Positions 45,947 through 54,306 are shown, counted from the stretch's first letter. The stretch is DNA of 64,000 nt from Candidatus Gastranaerophilales bacterium (GCA_028696075.1 JAQVHS010000004.1:81603-145602); one strand, 5' to 3'. The notes: generated from the letters alone by a model not told the origin. Made by a program: numbers and translations.

Positions 45947-46010
45947 ATTCGGACTTCAATGAAAACCGAATAGAACCTTTATATTTATTGAATTTTAGCC
46001 TATTCGGTTT
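45947..46010 (+). promoter_or_regulatory. Alternating inverted repeats downstream of the replication gene
   Basis: ATTCGG (45947-45952), AAACCGAATAG (45963-45973) and CTATTCGGTTT (46000-46010) are arranged so that the middle element can pair with either the first (6 bp) or the third (11 bp, perfect). They are 37-100 nt after the replication gene stop. They could be mutually exclusive RNA hairpins or binding sites at a replication origin. Confidence 0.45.
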
Positions 46011-46071
46011 AAAAAAAGGGTATTAGACAAGACCTATTATTTTTAGATACTAACAAAACTCAGAGGATAAA

Positions 46072-46386
46072 ATGTTTAATAATTCAGATAACCTAAAAAT
46101 CAGGCTATTAGCAGACCAACCGCCCATGCCAGCGACGCCTACAAGCGACGTTATTAAGCCGGAGGGTGTAAATACACCTAGAAACCTTTTTGAACTCAAT
46201 AAAACGGCTTCTACAAGGGCAGGGAAATACAGTATTGATAAGGAACACAGGAAATTAATCGTTGACGGCAATGAATATTTTATCAATGACTTTTTCAACA
46301 TAGAAAACGCCATTAGCGGTGATTTTAAAACATTGGATTATATTTTCACTTTCAACAACCTTAACATTGATGATTTCAGGACATAG
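46072..46386 (+). CDS. Hypothetical protein of the mobile element
   Basis: 104 residues, with a proline-rich N-terminus (LADQPPMPATPTSDVIKPEG) and a strand-helix C-terminus (HRKLIVDGNEYFINDFFNIE). CAGAGGATAAA precedes the start. No family recognised and no membrane segment. The position after the replication gene fits an accessory role. Confidence 0.5.
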   Translation: MFNNSDNLKIRLLADQPPMPATPTSDVIKPEGVNTPRNLFELNKTASTRAGKYSIDKEHRKLIVDGNEYFINDFFNIENAISGDFKTLDYIFTFNNLNIDDFRT

Positions 46387-46497
46387 GGTATAAGGTGCAA
46401 GGTCTTTTTAATGCTACCTCTCTTAAAAAGCCTTGTTATATCAGTAATACAGACACATGAGGGGCAAGAGATGTACAATTATAATAAGGAGAAAAAC

Positions 46498-46764
46498 ATG
46501 ACAAATTCAGAAACAGCGGAATCAAAAGTAGTGGTCTACTTTGGACTTAATCAAATCGAGAGAGAAATATCACCTGATGAGCCTTGCTACATCTTTCATA
46601 GTGGCGGTTTCTTTCTTGATAACCTATCAATTACCCAAAACGGATATACAAGGGAATATAGTACGCCTAACGTTGCTAATATAACTACATTTCTGATATT
46701 TATAGCAATGAGTATTCTATTTTTATTTGTGTGGTCATTTATTTTTGTAATGTCACTAAGATAG
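46498..46764 (+). CDS. Small protein with C-terminal membrane anchor
   Basis: 88 residues from the ATG at 46498, which has AAGGAG at ideal distance; an upstream ATG at 46411 does not. The first ~55 residues are soluble (SKVVVYFGLNQIEREISPDE) and the last ~28 form one transmembrane helix (FLIFIAMSILFLFVWSFIFV). It is a tail-anchored protein of unknown function. Confidence 0.55.
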   Translation: MTNSETAESKVVVYFGLNQIEREISPDEPCYIFHSGGFFLDNLSITQNGYTREYSTPNVANITTFLIFIAMSILFLFVWSFIFVMSLR

Positions 46765-46791
46765 ATATTTTATTACCGCAATAACATAACA

Positions 46792-46822
46792 AAGCCGTTA
46801 AAATAAAAATTAGCGGCTTTTT
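46792..46822. terminator. Bidirectional terminator
   Basis: AAGCCG (46792-46797) pairs with CGGCTT (46814-46819), flanked by T on the plus side and A on the other, so it can end both the plus-strand gene before it and the minus-strand repressor after it. Confidence 0.75.
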
Positions 46823-46834
46823 ATTTTCATAATA

Positions 46835-47146
46835 TTACTTCACTAGCTGAAAGAATTTATACATCAATCTTGTTAGCTTGTCATTATCCTGCATTGATGC
46901 GGTCATTTCTGTTAAAAGTTCTTCTTTAGGTGCTAAGTGTTCAAAGACAAACAATTCACTAGGCTTTATTTCTAATACAGCTAATATTTTTTCAAGATTT
47001 TCAGCGGTGGGGTAATATTTGCCGTTTTCAATGTTGCTCAAACTTGCGGGTTCCATTTCAATAATTTCTGCAACCTGCTCTTGAGTCAATTTTTTCGATT
47101 TTCTAATTTCTTGGATTCTTTTACCTAGTAATTTCTTAATGTCCAT
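46835..47146 (-). CDS. XRE-family transcriptional regulator
   Basis: 103 residues. The N-terminal helix-turn-helix is textbook: LGKRIQEIRKSKKLTQEQVA, then IIEMEPASLSNIENGKYYPT, ending with LAVLEIKPSELF. The C-terminal ~35 residues are helical and may dimerise. It is divergent from the restriction-modification gene, and a 10-bp inverted repeat lies between. It is likely a controller of that gene, similar in logic to C proteins of R-M systems, and possibly the repressor of the element. Confidence 0.88.
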   Translation of the reverse strand: MDIKKLLGKRIQEIRKSKKLTQEQVAEIIEMEPASLSNIENGKYYPTAENLEKILAVLEIKPSELFVFEHLAPKEELLTEMTASMQDNDKLTRLMYKFFQLVK

Positions 47147-47223
47147 AACTTCACCCCTATTTTAATTATCCGAATAACAGGCATGAAATATAATTTGGCA
47201 AAACAACAAAGAATTATTGTAAT

Positions 47224-47261
47224 TTGGTGTTTTGCATGGATAATATAAAGTAAAACACCAA
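47224..47261. promoter_or_regulatory. Operator between XRE regulator and R-M gene
   Basis: TTGGTGTTTT (47224-47233) and AAAACACCAA (47252-47261) form a perfect 10-bp inverted repeat with an 18-bp AT-rich centre that contains GATAATAT. It lies 89 bp before the R-M start codon, a good site for the XRE protein to act. Confidence 0.65.
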
Positions 47262-47349
47262 GTTGTGTTTATAATTGGAAGTTTTACAACTTTCAATAGG
47301 TCAAAGTTAGGATAGAAAAAATATTAAACCTCCAAAATATAGGAGTTAT

Positions 47350-50112
47350 ATGGCTTTAAGTTGGAACGAAATTAAAGACAGAGCTTTAAAGTTCTCAAAT
47401 GAATTTAAAGATGCTAAGTACGAAAAAGGGGAAACCCAAACTTTTTATAACGATTTTTTTAATGTCTTTGGGCTTAATAGAAGGCGTGTAGCAACTTTTG
47501 AAGAACCTGTTAAAAAACTTGGCGACAAACAAGGCTTTATTGATTTGTTTTGGGGCGGTGTTATGCTTGTGGAGCAAAAATCGCAGGGCAGAGATTTAAA
47601 GAAAGCTAAAACACAAGCACTTGAGTATTTTCCGAACTTAAAAGATGAAGAATTGCCACGATATATTTTACTCTCAGATTTTCAAACTTTTGAATTATAC
47701 GACCTTGAAACGGATGAAGAACACAAATTCGACTTAAAAGACTTATATCAAAATGTCGGATTGTTCGGCTTTATCGCAGGGTATGAGAAAAAAACATATA
47801 AAGATACAGAAGTTGTAAACATTGAAGCTTCTGAACTTATGGGCAAATTATACGACCAGTTGAGACTTTCGGGTTATCCTGAACACGACTTGGAAGTATT
47901 TTTGACGAGAATTTTATTTTGCTTATTTGCGGATGATTCAGATATTTGGGAACGCAATTTGTTAACTCAATATATAGAAGAACGAACAGCCAAAGACGGC
48001 TCGGACTTAGGAGGCAAGATTGCAAAACTATTTGAAACCTTGAATACTCCCCGAGAAAAGCGTTCACCACATTTAGATGAACACTTAAAACGATTTGCAT
48101 ATATCAATGGTGGGTTATTTGCTCACTTGGTGCATATTCCCGATTTTGATTCCAAGATGAGAGCTGTATTTCTAGAGTGCTGCTATTTTGATTGGAAAAA
48201 AGTATCACCTGCTATTTTTGGTTCACTGTTTCAATCGGTTTCTAATCCACAAAAAAGACGTGAACTCGGCGAACATTATACCTCTGAACAGAATATTTTC
48301 AAACTTATTGAACCATTGTTTTTAGACGACCTTTGGGAAGAATTTGAAAAAATAAAACATAACAGAAACAAACTTGAAGAATTCCATAATAAAATTGCAA
48401 GCTTAAAATTTTTTGACCCTGCATGTGGTTGCGGAAACTTTTTAGTTGTAACTTATAGAGAATTAAGAAGGCTTGAAACAAAGATTATTTTAACATTAGA
48501 TTCGTTCAAAAAAGATTCGGGTCAAATGAGAATGGACGTTGCAAGACTTTCAAAGATTGATGTTGATAATTTCTATGGAATAGAAATTGAAGAATTTCCT
48601 TGCAAGATTGCAGAAGTTGCTCTTTGGATGACTGACCACTTGATGAATATGGAATTATCAGAATCATTAGGCTCTTTTTATTCAAGAATCCCACTTGTAA
48701 AATCGGCAAAGATAGTAAATGCAAATTCATTGACGCAAGATTGGAACGAAGTCATTAAACCCGAAGAACTTAACTACATCTTAGGTAATCCACCTTTTAT
48801 AGGTAAACAAATGCAATCTAAAGAACAAACGGATGAAATTTCGACAATATTTCATGGAGTAAAGGGAACAGGTGTTCTTGATTATGTTACTGCTTGGTAT
48901 CTCAAATCAGCTCAATATATTAAAAATTATTCTCATATTAAATGTGCTTTTGTTTCAACAAATTCAATCACTCAAGGCGAACAAGTCGGTATTTTGTGGA
49001 ATGAACTTTTAAAGAATTATAATATCAAAATCCACTTTGCACACAGAACTTTTGACTGGTGTAATGAAGCGAGAGGAAACGCACACGTCCACTGCGTAAT
49101 TATAGGGTTTGCGAATTTTGATACAAACAAAAAACGACTTTTTGATTACGAGGATATAAAGGGCGAGCCTCACGAAATTGAAGTAAAAAATATAAATCCG
49201 TATTTGGTTGATTATAATGATTTAGTTATAGTTAAGCGGTCAAAACCACTACAAAATAGTCAAGAAATAGTTTTTGGGAGCATGCCTAATGACGGCGGAA
49301 ATTTAATATTTAATACAGAAAAAGAAAAAAATGAGTTTGTAGAAAAAGAACATTTATCCGAAAAATATATTAAAGAATTAATTTGTGCAGAGGAATTTAT
49401 TAATAACAAAAAACGATATTGTTTATGGTTAAAAGATGTTAACCCAATGGAATTAGCAAAGATGCCAATGGTACTTGATAGAATAAATAAAGTTAAGGCT
49501 TTACGTTCACAAAGTACAAGAAAAGAAACAAGAGAACTTGCAAATACTCCTGCACTATTCGGAGAAATAAGACAACCTGACAGCAATTATATTTTAGTTC
49601 CGCTTCATTCTTCTGAAAATAGGAAATATATTCCAATAGGATTTTTCAACAAAAATCATATAGCCAATAATAGTTGTTCCATAGTTCCAAACGCTACGCT
49701 TTATGACTTTGGGGTTTTGACGTCTGAAATGCATATGACATGGACAAAATACACCTGCGGACGCTTAGAAAGCCGTTATAGATATTCAAATACAGTCGTT
49801 TATAATAACTTTCCATTCCCGAAAGATATATCGGATAAAAATAAACAAAATGTTGAGCAAAGGGCTCAAGCGGTGCTTGAAGTAAGAGCAAAATATCAAA
49901 ATACAGGTTGTGAGGGTAACGGTTGTTCTTTAGCGGTCTTATATAACCCCGAAACAATGCCTCCTGACCTTATGAAAGCACATCAAGAACTAGATAGAGC
50001 AGTTGACAAATGCTATGGCAAAACAATCTTCAAATCCGAGCGTGAGAGAATCGAGTTTTTATTTTCTTTATACGAACAATATACAAAACCGTTACTAACC
50101 ATGAAAGGTTAA
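47350..50112 (+). CDS. MmeI-type single-chain restriction-modification enzyme
   Basis: 920 residues, the size and order of MmeI-like type IIL enzymes, which cut DNA and methylate adenine with one polypeptide. The N-terminal nuclease site is exact for the family: D65, nine residues, E75-x-K77 (IDLFWGGVMLVEQK). A helical connector follows (GELGEHYT region SVSNPQKRRELGEHYTSEQN). The gamma-class N6-adenine methyltransferase has motif I FDPACGCGNFL and motif IV LGNPPFIGK. The target-recognition domain follows (~620-830). In this group host protection comes only from hemimethylation by the same protein, so no separate methyltransferase is needed and none is seen. Preceded by a divergent XRE regulator. 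Confidence 0.93.
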   Translation: MALSWNEIKDRALKFSNEFKDAKYEKGETQTFYNDFFNVFGLNRRRVATFEEPVKKLGDKQGFIDLFWGGVMLVEQKSQGRDLKKAKTQALEYFPNLKDEELPRYILLSDFQTFELYDLETDEEHKFDLKDLYQNVGLFGFIAGYEKKTYKDTEVVNIEASELMGKLYDQLRLSGYPEHDLEVFLTRILFCLFADDSDIWERNLLTQYIEERTAKDGSDLGGKIAKLFETLNTPREKRSPHLDEHLKRFAYINGGLFAHLVHIPDFDSKMRAVFLECCYFDWKKVSPAIFGSLFQSVSNPQKRRELGEHYTSEQNIFKLIEPLFLDDLWEEFEKIKHNRNKLEEFHNKIASLKFFDPACGCGNFLVVTYRELRRLETKIILTLDSFKKDSGQMRMDVARLSKIDVDNFYGIEIEEFPCKIAEVALWMTDHLMNMELSESLGSFYSRIPLVKSAKIVNANSLTQDWNEVIKPEELNYILGNPPFIGKQMQSKEQTDEISTIFHGVKGTGVLDYVTAWYLKSAQYIKNYSHIKCAFVSTNSITQGEQVGILWNELLKNYNIKIHFAHRTFDWCNEARGNAHVHCVIIGFANFDTNKKRLFDYEDIKGEPHEIEVKNINPYLVDYNDLVIVKRSKPLQNSQEIVFGSMPNDGGNLIFNTEKEKNEFVEKEHLSEKYIKELICAEEFINNKKRYCLWLKDVNPMELAKMPMVLDRINKVKALRSQSTRKETRELANTPALFGEIRQPDSNYILVPLHSSENRKYIPIGFFNKNHIANNSCSIVPNATLYDFGVLTSEMHMTWTKYTCGRLESRYRYSNTVVYNNFPFPKDISDKNKQNVEQRAQAVLEVRAKYQNTGCEGNGCSLAVLYNPETMPPDLMKAHQELDRAVDKCYGKTIFKSERERIEFLFSLYEQYTKPLLTMKG

Positions 50113-50116
50113 TTTT

Positions 50117-50683
50117 ATGGAAGAACAAGCAGAAAATTTCTACAATTTATTAAAAAAAGTTGGTACTAATCGTAGCTTTAAAACACCTTTAGGCAGTCAT
50201 AAAAACTACATTGAACATATTGTTTTGCGAAACTGTCAAGATTATATAACAACAGCAGGAATAATTAATGATAATTTAACCCCTCTTGGCAAAAATAAAA
50301 GGGAAGAATTTAGGCATTATTTCAATGCAATAGTTTCGATGGAACAAATTTTGGATTATCTATATTTTGAAACTAAAGATAATTACAAAATTAAAATCGG
50401 TCAAAGCAATTTCAAGAAAAATATTTTAAATCAACATCCAATTTTAAAAGAAATTTCAGAAACTGCAAATGCATTTAAGCATTGTATAACAAACAATCCC
50501 GATAAAAAAAATGCAAAAGATGCTGTAACAAGCACAATAAAGACAAACATATCACTGTCAAAAGGCTTGCAGGATATAACTCAAGAATTTAACTATGATT
50601 CACAGATATTAATTGATGGCTTTAATTTCTGGTGGGGATATGTCAATGGCAAAATTAAAATAACATTCACAGAGGGGGCATAA
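50117..50683 (+). CDS. Hypothetical protein downstream of the R-M gene
   Basis: 188 residues, starting 4 nt after the R-M stop, so cotranscribed. Mostly helical; histidines are spaced regularly (HKNYIEHIVLRNCQDYITTA, HYFNAIVSMEQILDYLYF, HPILKEISETANAFKHCI), a pattern like the AbiV/HEPN type of all-helical domains, but no RxxxxH motif is clear. It ends FNFWWGYVNGKIKITFTEG. Function unknown; position suggests a defence accessory. Confidence 0.6.
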   Translation: MEEQAENFYNLLKKVGTNRSFKTPLGSHKNYIEHIVLRNCQDYITTAGIINDNLTPLGKNKREEFRHYFNAIVSMEQILDYLYFETKDNYKIKIGQSNFKKNILNQHPILKEISETANAFKHCITNNPDKKNAKDAVTSTIKTNISLSKGLQDITQEFNYDSQILIDGFNFWWGYVNGKIKITFTEGA

Positions 50684-50755
50684 AGTATGCCATATCAAAA
50701 TATTTTTATAATTGCACAAAATAGTCCGTCAATACCAAAATTTGAAAGTTAATTT

Positions 50756-51604
50756 ATGGAAGACTGTGGCAAAAATAAAAAAAATGAACTTGAAAATTTA
50801 TATAAATATTGTGACACGAAAGCGGCGAAAGCTATTTTGTTGAATTCAACTATAAGATTTTCACATCCATCATTTTTTAATGACCCTTATGATGCTGTGC
50901 CACCTCATGATGTTATTAACGGTGATGAAAAGTTATCTAAAGATTTTTTGAATGAACTTGCGAATAATAATACAGTTATGAACTCTTTTTCTCAAAATAA
51001 TTTAGTTAAAATCAAACAAGAAATAAAAGAAGGCACTTATTCTGATTTAAATAAAGCCAAAAAAAATATAACTTATGAATGCTTAAGTAAGATTTATGAA
51101 TCGATGGGAATATTATGTTTATCAGAAAAAAAAGATAATATTTTAATGTGGTCACATTATGCTGATTCGCATAAAGGACTTGTTATTGCTTTTAACTCTA
51201 ATTCTTATCTTTTTCGAAGTGCCATCAGGGTGAACTATGTGAAATCAAGAATTAGTTTAGACCCAAATCAAATTTTTTCTAATATTAATAACCCGAATGA
51301 CAATACTTGCAAAAAAGCGTTGGATGTTTTTTTTAGTACAAAATATATAGATTGGCAATATGAAAATGAGCTTAGAATAATTAAAGATATCAAATCTAAA
51401 TGTTCAGATGAGCCAATAAATGAATTTGATATTATAGGAGTTTATTTAGGGTGTAATATGAACATTTTAGATGAAATATTTTTTATTAATATAATAAAAA
51501 CCAAATTCCCATCCATAAAAATATATAAAGCTTATACCGTAATAAATAGTTTTAGTCTTAATTTTTATGAAATCGCATGTGAAAGATTAATTTCTCTAAA
51601 GTAG
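50756..51604 (+). CDS. DUF2971-family protein
   Basis: 282 residues. LYKYCDTKAAKAILLNSTIR, then FSHPSFFNDPYDAVPP, near the N-terminus, and SEKKDNILMWSHYADSHKGL in the middle, are hallmarks of DUF2971, followed by WQYENELRIIK and IGVYLGC. Members are frequent next to restriction and other defence genes; the biochemical role is unknown. A 70-nt gap with a 19-codon frame separates it from the previous gene. Confidence 0.85.
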   Translation: MEDCGKNKKNELENLYKYCDTKAAKAILLNSTIRFSHPSFFNDPYDAVPPHDVINGDEKLSKDFLNELANNNTVMNSFSQNNLVKIKQEIKEGTYSDLNKAKKNITYECLSKIYESMGILCLSEKKDNILMWSHYADSHKGLVIAFNSNSYLFRSAIRVNYVKSRISLDPNQIFSNINNPNDNTCKKALDVFFSTKYIDWQYENELRIIKDIKSKCSDEPINEFDIIGVYLGCNMNILDEIFFINIIKTKFPSIKIYKAYTVINSFSLNFYEIACERLISLK

Positions 51605-51644
51605 ATAAAAAATAGACAAAATTACATAATGCTATAATAGAATT

Positions 51645-51914
51645 ATGGCTAAAGGGATTAAAACAGGCGGTAGGCAAAAAGGCACGCCGAATAAGAAAAC
51701 AAAGACGATTAAAGAACTCCTAGAGCAAGACTTTTTGGGGTTTAATCCTGTTTCAGAGATGATTAATCTCTATAATACAGATATAGATGTAGTTCAAAAA
51801 ATTGTTATCCTCAAAGAACTTGCAAATTATGTTTATCCGAAGCGTAAAGCGATTGACTGTACTTTTTCAGATACAGAGCCGATGCAGATTAATTTTTGCA
51901 GGGAGTACAAATAA
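51645..51914 (+). CDS. Terminase-small-like protein (GGRQKGTPNK type)
   Basis: 89 residues starting MAKGIKTGGRQKGTPNKKTK, the basic GGRxKGTPNK motif found at the start of many phage and element proteins, followed by a helical region (LLEQDFLGFNPVSEMINLYN). It overlaps the next start codon by 1 base (TAATG). It is similar in role and composition to its downstream neighbour. A terminase-small or DNA-binding role is inferred from the motif only. Confidence 0.6.
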   Translation: MAKGIKTGGRQKGTPNKKTKTIKELLEQDFLGFNPVSEMINLYNTDIDVVQKIVILKELANYVYPKRKAIDCTFSDTEPMQINFCREYK

Positions 51915-52294
51915 TGCCGAATGTGAAAAATCTTAAAATGAACTCCGAACGAACTCCGAAGGAAAGAAAAGAACTTGCACAAAAAGCAGGCATAAAATCA
52001 GGTGAGGCACGCAAGAAAAAAGCTACTTTTAGAAAGCTGTTAGAAACAATGCTTTATATTGAAGATGCTGAAGGTTTAACCCCTGCTGAAAAAATATGTA
52101 TGGAGTTGGTTAATTCAGCTATTAATGGCAACTTAAAAGCCTTTGTGCTGATTAGAGATACAATCGGCGAAGCTCCTACTACTAAGAATGAATTAACATG
52201 CAAGGATAACTACTCAAAGACTGTTTATGTTACACCTGAACAGCAAATGGCAACTATAAAACATATAAAAGCTGTCTTAGATGGTGCAGAATAA
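51914..52294 (+). CDS. Phage-type DNA-binding protein
   Basis: 126 residues from the ATG at 51914, which overlaps the previous stop; a start six codons earlier is less likely. SERTPKERKELAQKAGIKSG, then EARKKKATFRKLLETML, is a basic helix pattern common in phage proteins near terminases. The C-terminus (LVNSAINGNLKAFVLIRDTI) matches the same group. With no large terminase present, it is either a leftover or has a regulatory role. Confidence 0.6.
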   Translation: MPNVKNLKMNSERTPKERKELAQKAGIKSGEARKKKATFRKLLETMLYIEDAEGLTPAEKICMELVNSAINGNLKAFVLIRDTIGEAPTTKNELTCKDNYSKTVYVTPEQQMATIKHIKAVLDGAE

Positions 52295-52317
52295 TTGTAA
52301 ATAATCATTGCTCAATG

Positions 52318-52346
52318 TTGCATAATGTTTTGTTTTGATTTATAAT
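52318..52346 (+). promoter_or_regulatory. Promoter giving a leaderless mRNA
   Basis: TTGCAT (52318-52323), 17 bp, TATAAT (52341-52346). The start site would be about 52353, which is the ATG itself, and no ribosome-binding site fits between. Confidence 0.6.
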
Positions 52347-52352
52347 TCTTGT

Positions 52353-52532
52353 ATGAATATTAAAGATTACATTACAATTAAAGAGGCTTCAGAGGTTCTA
52401 GGTGTGGATAAAACAACGCTTAGACGTTGGGATAAGACAGGGAAATTAAAACCTTACAGACATCCGCTTAATAAGTACCGCCTGTATAAAAGAGCTGAAC
52501 TTGAAGCATTATTGCGAGGTATTGAGCAATGA
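52353..52532 (+). CDS. MerR-like DNA-binding protein (excisionase type)
   Basis: 59 residues. YITIKEASEVLGVDKTTLRR, then WDKTGKLKPYRHPLNKYRLY, is a MerR-type winged helix-turn-helix as in IS607-type resolvase partners and excisionases. It overlaps the recombinase start codon (ATGA). It likely controls direction of recombination or expression of the recombinase. The start is set by the promoter, which implies a leaderless transcript. Confidence 0.8.
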   Translation: MNIKDYITIKEASEVLGVDKTTLRRWDKTGKLKPYRHPLNKYRLYKRAELEALLRGIEQ

Positions 52533-54013
52533 CAAAAGCTGTTATCTATGCGAGAGTATCAAGCAAAGAGCAAGAGCGTGAAGGGTTTTCTATCCCTGCA
52601 CAGCTAGAATTATTGCGTAATTATGCTTTCAGAAATAACATTACTGTTATAAAAGAGTTTGAGGATGTTGAAACTGCAAAATGCACAGGCAGGACAAAGT
52701 TTAATGAAATGTTGAAATTGCTTAAATCATCAAAAGACTGTAATACAATTTTGGTAGAAAAAACAGACCGACTTTACAGAAACTTACCTGATTATGTAAC
52801 AATAGACAGCTTGCATCTTGAATTACATTTTGTTAAAGAAGGATGCGTTTTAAATGATAACTCACATTCAAGCGAAAAATTTATGCACTTAATAAAAGTT
52901 GGCATGGCTAGGCAGTACATACAAAATTTAGGTGAAGAAGTCCGAAAAGGTCTAACACAAAAAGCCAAAGAAGGTTATGTAACAGGAAAACCTCCCTATG
53001 GTTATAAAAAACAGGATAAAAAAGTAAGCATAATTGATGAAGCAACATCACCGCTTGTATTAAGAGCCTTTGAACTTTATGCAGAAGGTGGAATTTCATT
53101 AGAAAAATTATCATGCCGGCTATACGATGAAGGATTTGTGTATAAAGAAACACAGCCAAAGATTTATAAATCACAGCTAGAAAAGATTTTAAAAAATCAC
53201 TTTTATTATGGAATGGTGCAGTTTAAAAAAGAATTATACGAAGGAAAACACCAGCCTTTAATTACTAAAGAAATATTTGACCTAGTGCAAAGTGCTTTTA
53301 GAAAAGATAATAAACCAAAACACATGATTGCTAAAAACTTCCTATTCGCAGGCATGTTAAAGTGTGCAAAATGCGGTTGTATCGTCAGCGGAGAGATGAA
53401 AAAAGGAAAATATATTTATTACAGTTGCACAGGTGCAAAAGGTGCTTGCGACCAAAAGCACATCTATTTAAAAGAAGAAGATATTGAAAAACAAGTTATT
53501 GAGGCACTTTCAAAAGCATCTATCAGCAAAGAACAGAAAAACTGGATTTCAAGTGTTTTATTAGACAGCTTCAGAGATGAACAAGCCTATACAAAAGAAC
53601 GCTTGAACAGTTTAAATACTCAAAAACAAAAGCTACAAGATAGAATTGACAACATCTATGTTGACAAGCTAGACGGCAAAATAAGCGAAGATTTTTGGCT
53701 TACAAAGCATAATCAGTGGGTAAATGATTTAGCGGTCGTTAAAAACCAAATAAACGCTTATGAAAATACAAGCATTAATTTTATAGAACGTGGTGCAAAC
53801 ATTCTTAAATTTGCTTCAGAAATGATGGACTTATACCAATATGCTGATAATACAGAGAAAAAAGAACTAATAAATTACGTACTTCAGAACTTTAAAGTCG
53901 AAGACGGAAAACTAAGCTATGAGTACAAAAAGCCCTTCAACATATTTGCTGAAGGACTTAGTTGTCTTAAAAAACTCCCCAGGTGGGATTCGAACCTACA
54001 ACCTATCGGTTAA
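52529..54013 (+). CDS. Large serine recombinase (integrase)
   Basis: 494 residues. The N-terminal resolvase domain has the catalytic Ser11 (VIYARVSSKEQ) and the arginines in EKTDRLYRN. The recombinase domain (GKPPYGYKK ...) and a zinc ribbon (CAKCGCIVSG ... YYSCTGAKGACDQ) follow, then a coiled coil (~350-430, KERLNSLNTQKQKLQDRIDN). This is the large serine integrase family that moves phages and integrative elements between attP and attB. The last ~13 codons (LPRWDSNLQPIG) are read through tRNA-Asn in antisense, so integration at the tRNA supplied the natural 3' end of the gene. Confidence 0.95.
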   Translation: MTKAVIYARVSSKEQEREGFSIPAQLELLRNYAFRNNITVIKEFEDVETAKCTGRTKFNEMLKLLKSSKDCNTILVEKTDRLYRNLPDYVTIDSLHLELHFVKEGCVLNDNSHSSEKFMHLIKVGMARQYIQNLGEEVRKGLTQKAKEGYVTGKPPYGYKKQDKKVSIIDEATSPLVLRAFELYAEGGISLEKLSCRLYDEGFVYKETQPKIYKSQLEKILKNHFYYGMVQFKKELYEGKHQPLITKEIFDLVQSAFRKDNKPKHMIAKNFLFAGMLKCAKCGCIVSGEMKKGKYIYYSCTGAKGACDQKHIYLKEEDIEKQVIEALSKASISKEQKNWISSVLLDSFRDEQAYTKERLNSLNTQKQKLQDRIDNIYVDKLDGKISEDFWLTKHNQWVNDLAVVKNQINAYENTSINFIERGANILKFASEMMDLYQYADNTEKKELINYVLQNFKVEDGKLSYEYKKPFNIFAEGLSCLKKLPRWDSNLQPIG

Positions 54014-54046
54014 CAGCCGATTGCTCTGCCATTGAGCTACTGAGGA
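53975..54046 (-). tRNA. tRNA-Asn (anticodon GTT)
   Basis: On the minus strand: acceptor TCCTCAG/CTGGGGA, D-arm AGCTCAATGGCAGAGC, anticodon arm ATCGG-CTGTTAA-CCGAT (anticodon GTT), T-arm with GGTTCGAATCC, discriminator G and no encoded CCA. The gene is intact and overlaps the end of the recombinase gene by 39 bp. Confidence 0.96.
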
Positions 54047-54149
54047 ATATAATGGTTTCTCAGATATTGCGACCCTGAAACAAGTCCAGGGCAATGTGTT
54101 TTTAAAACTCGTTCCACTCGTTAAAAAACACTATTGGCTACTGAGGAAT
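54036..54149. repeat. Duplicated tRNA-Asn 5' end flanking a short insert
   Basis: GCTACTGAGGAAT occurs at 54036-54048 (start of tRNA-Asn) and again at 54137-54149, 101 bp apart. The interval contains two hairpins, CCCTG/CAGGG and GTGTTTTT/AAAAACAC. This is either a small insertion with target duplication or a relic of a second tRNA copy. Confidence 0.55.
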
Positions 54150-54306
54150 GTCATACTAAAATTATAACAAAACAATTTGGCTTGTCAATTTTAAAATGCC
54201 GTAATTCGTACCGATTTTAATACTTTTTTTCAATATCGTAATTAAGTTGTTTATAAGCCCCACATAATGTATAATACAAGTAAGTTATTTCTGCTTAAGA
54301 GGGTTT

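Larger units (their letters stand above)
42020..53975. mobile_element. Integrated element with serine recombinase and R-M gene
   Basis: From the end of the dGTPase gene to tRNA-Asn, ~12 kb, all recognisable functions are accessory: small regulators, a primase-like/RecA-like replication protein, an XRE repressor, a single-chain restriction-modification enzyme, a DUF2971 protein, two terminase-small-like proteins, a MerR-like protein and a large serine recombinase. Housekeeping genes resume at 54.3 kb. The right end is taken as the tRNA-Asn 3' end, into which the recombinase gene runs. I could not find a matching attachment repeat on the left, so that border is approximate. No capsid, tail or conjugation genes are present, so it is a satellite, integrated plasmid or phage remnant. 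Confidence 0.7.

Noticed and set aside
50687-50746. A 19-codon frame between the helical protein and DUF2971 genes
   Set aside because: Too short and without a recognisable pattern; the ATG overlaps no good ribosome-binding site.
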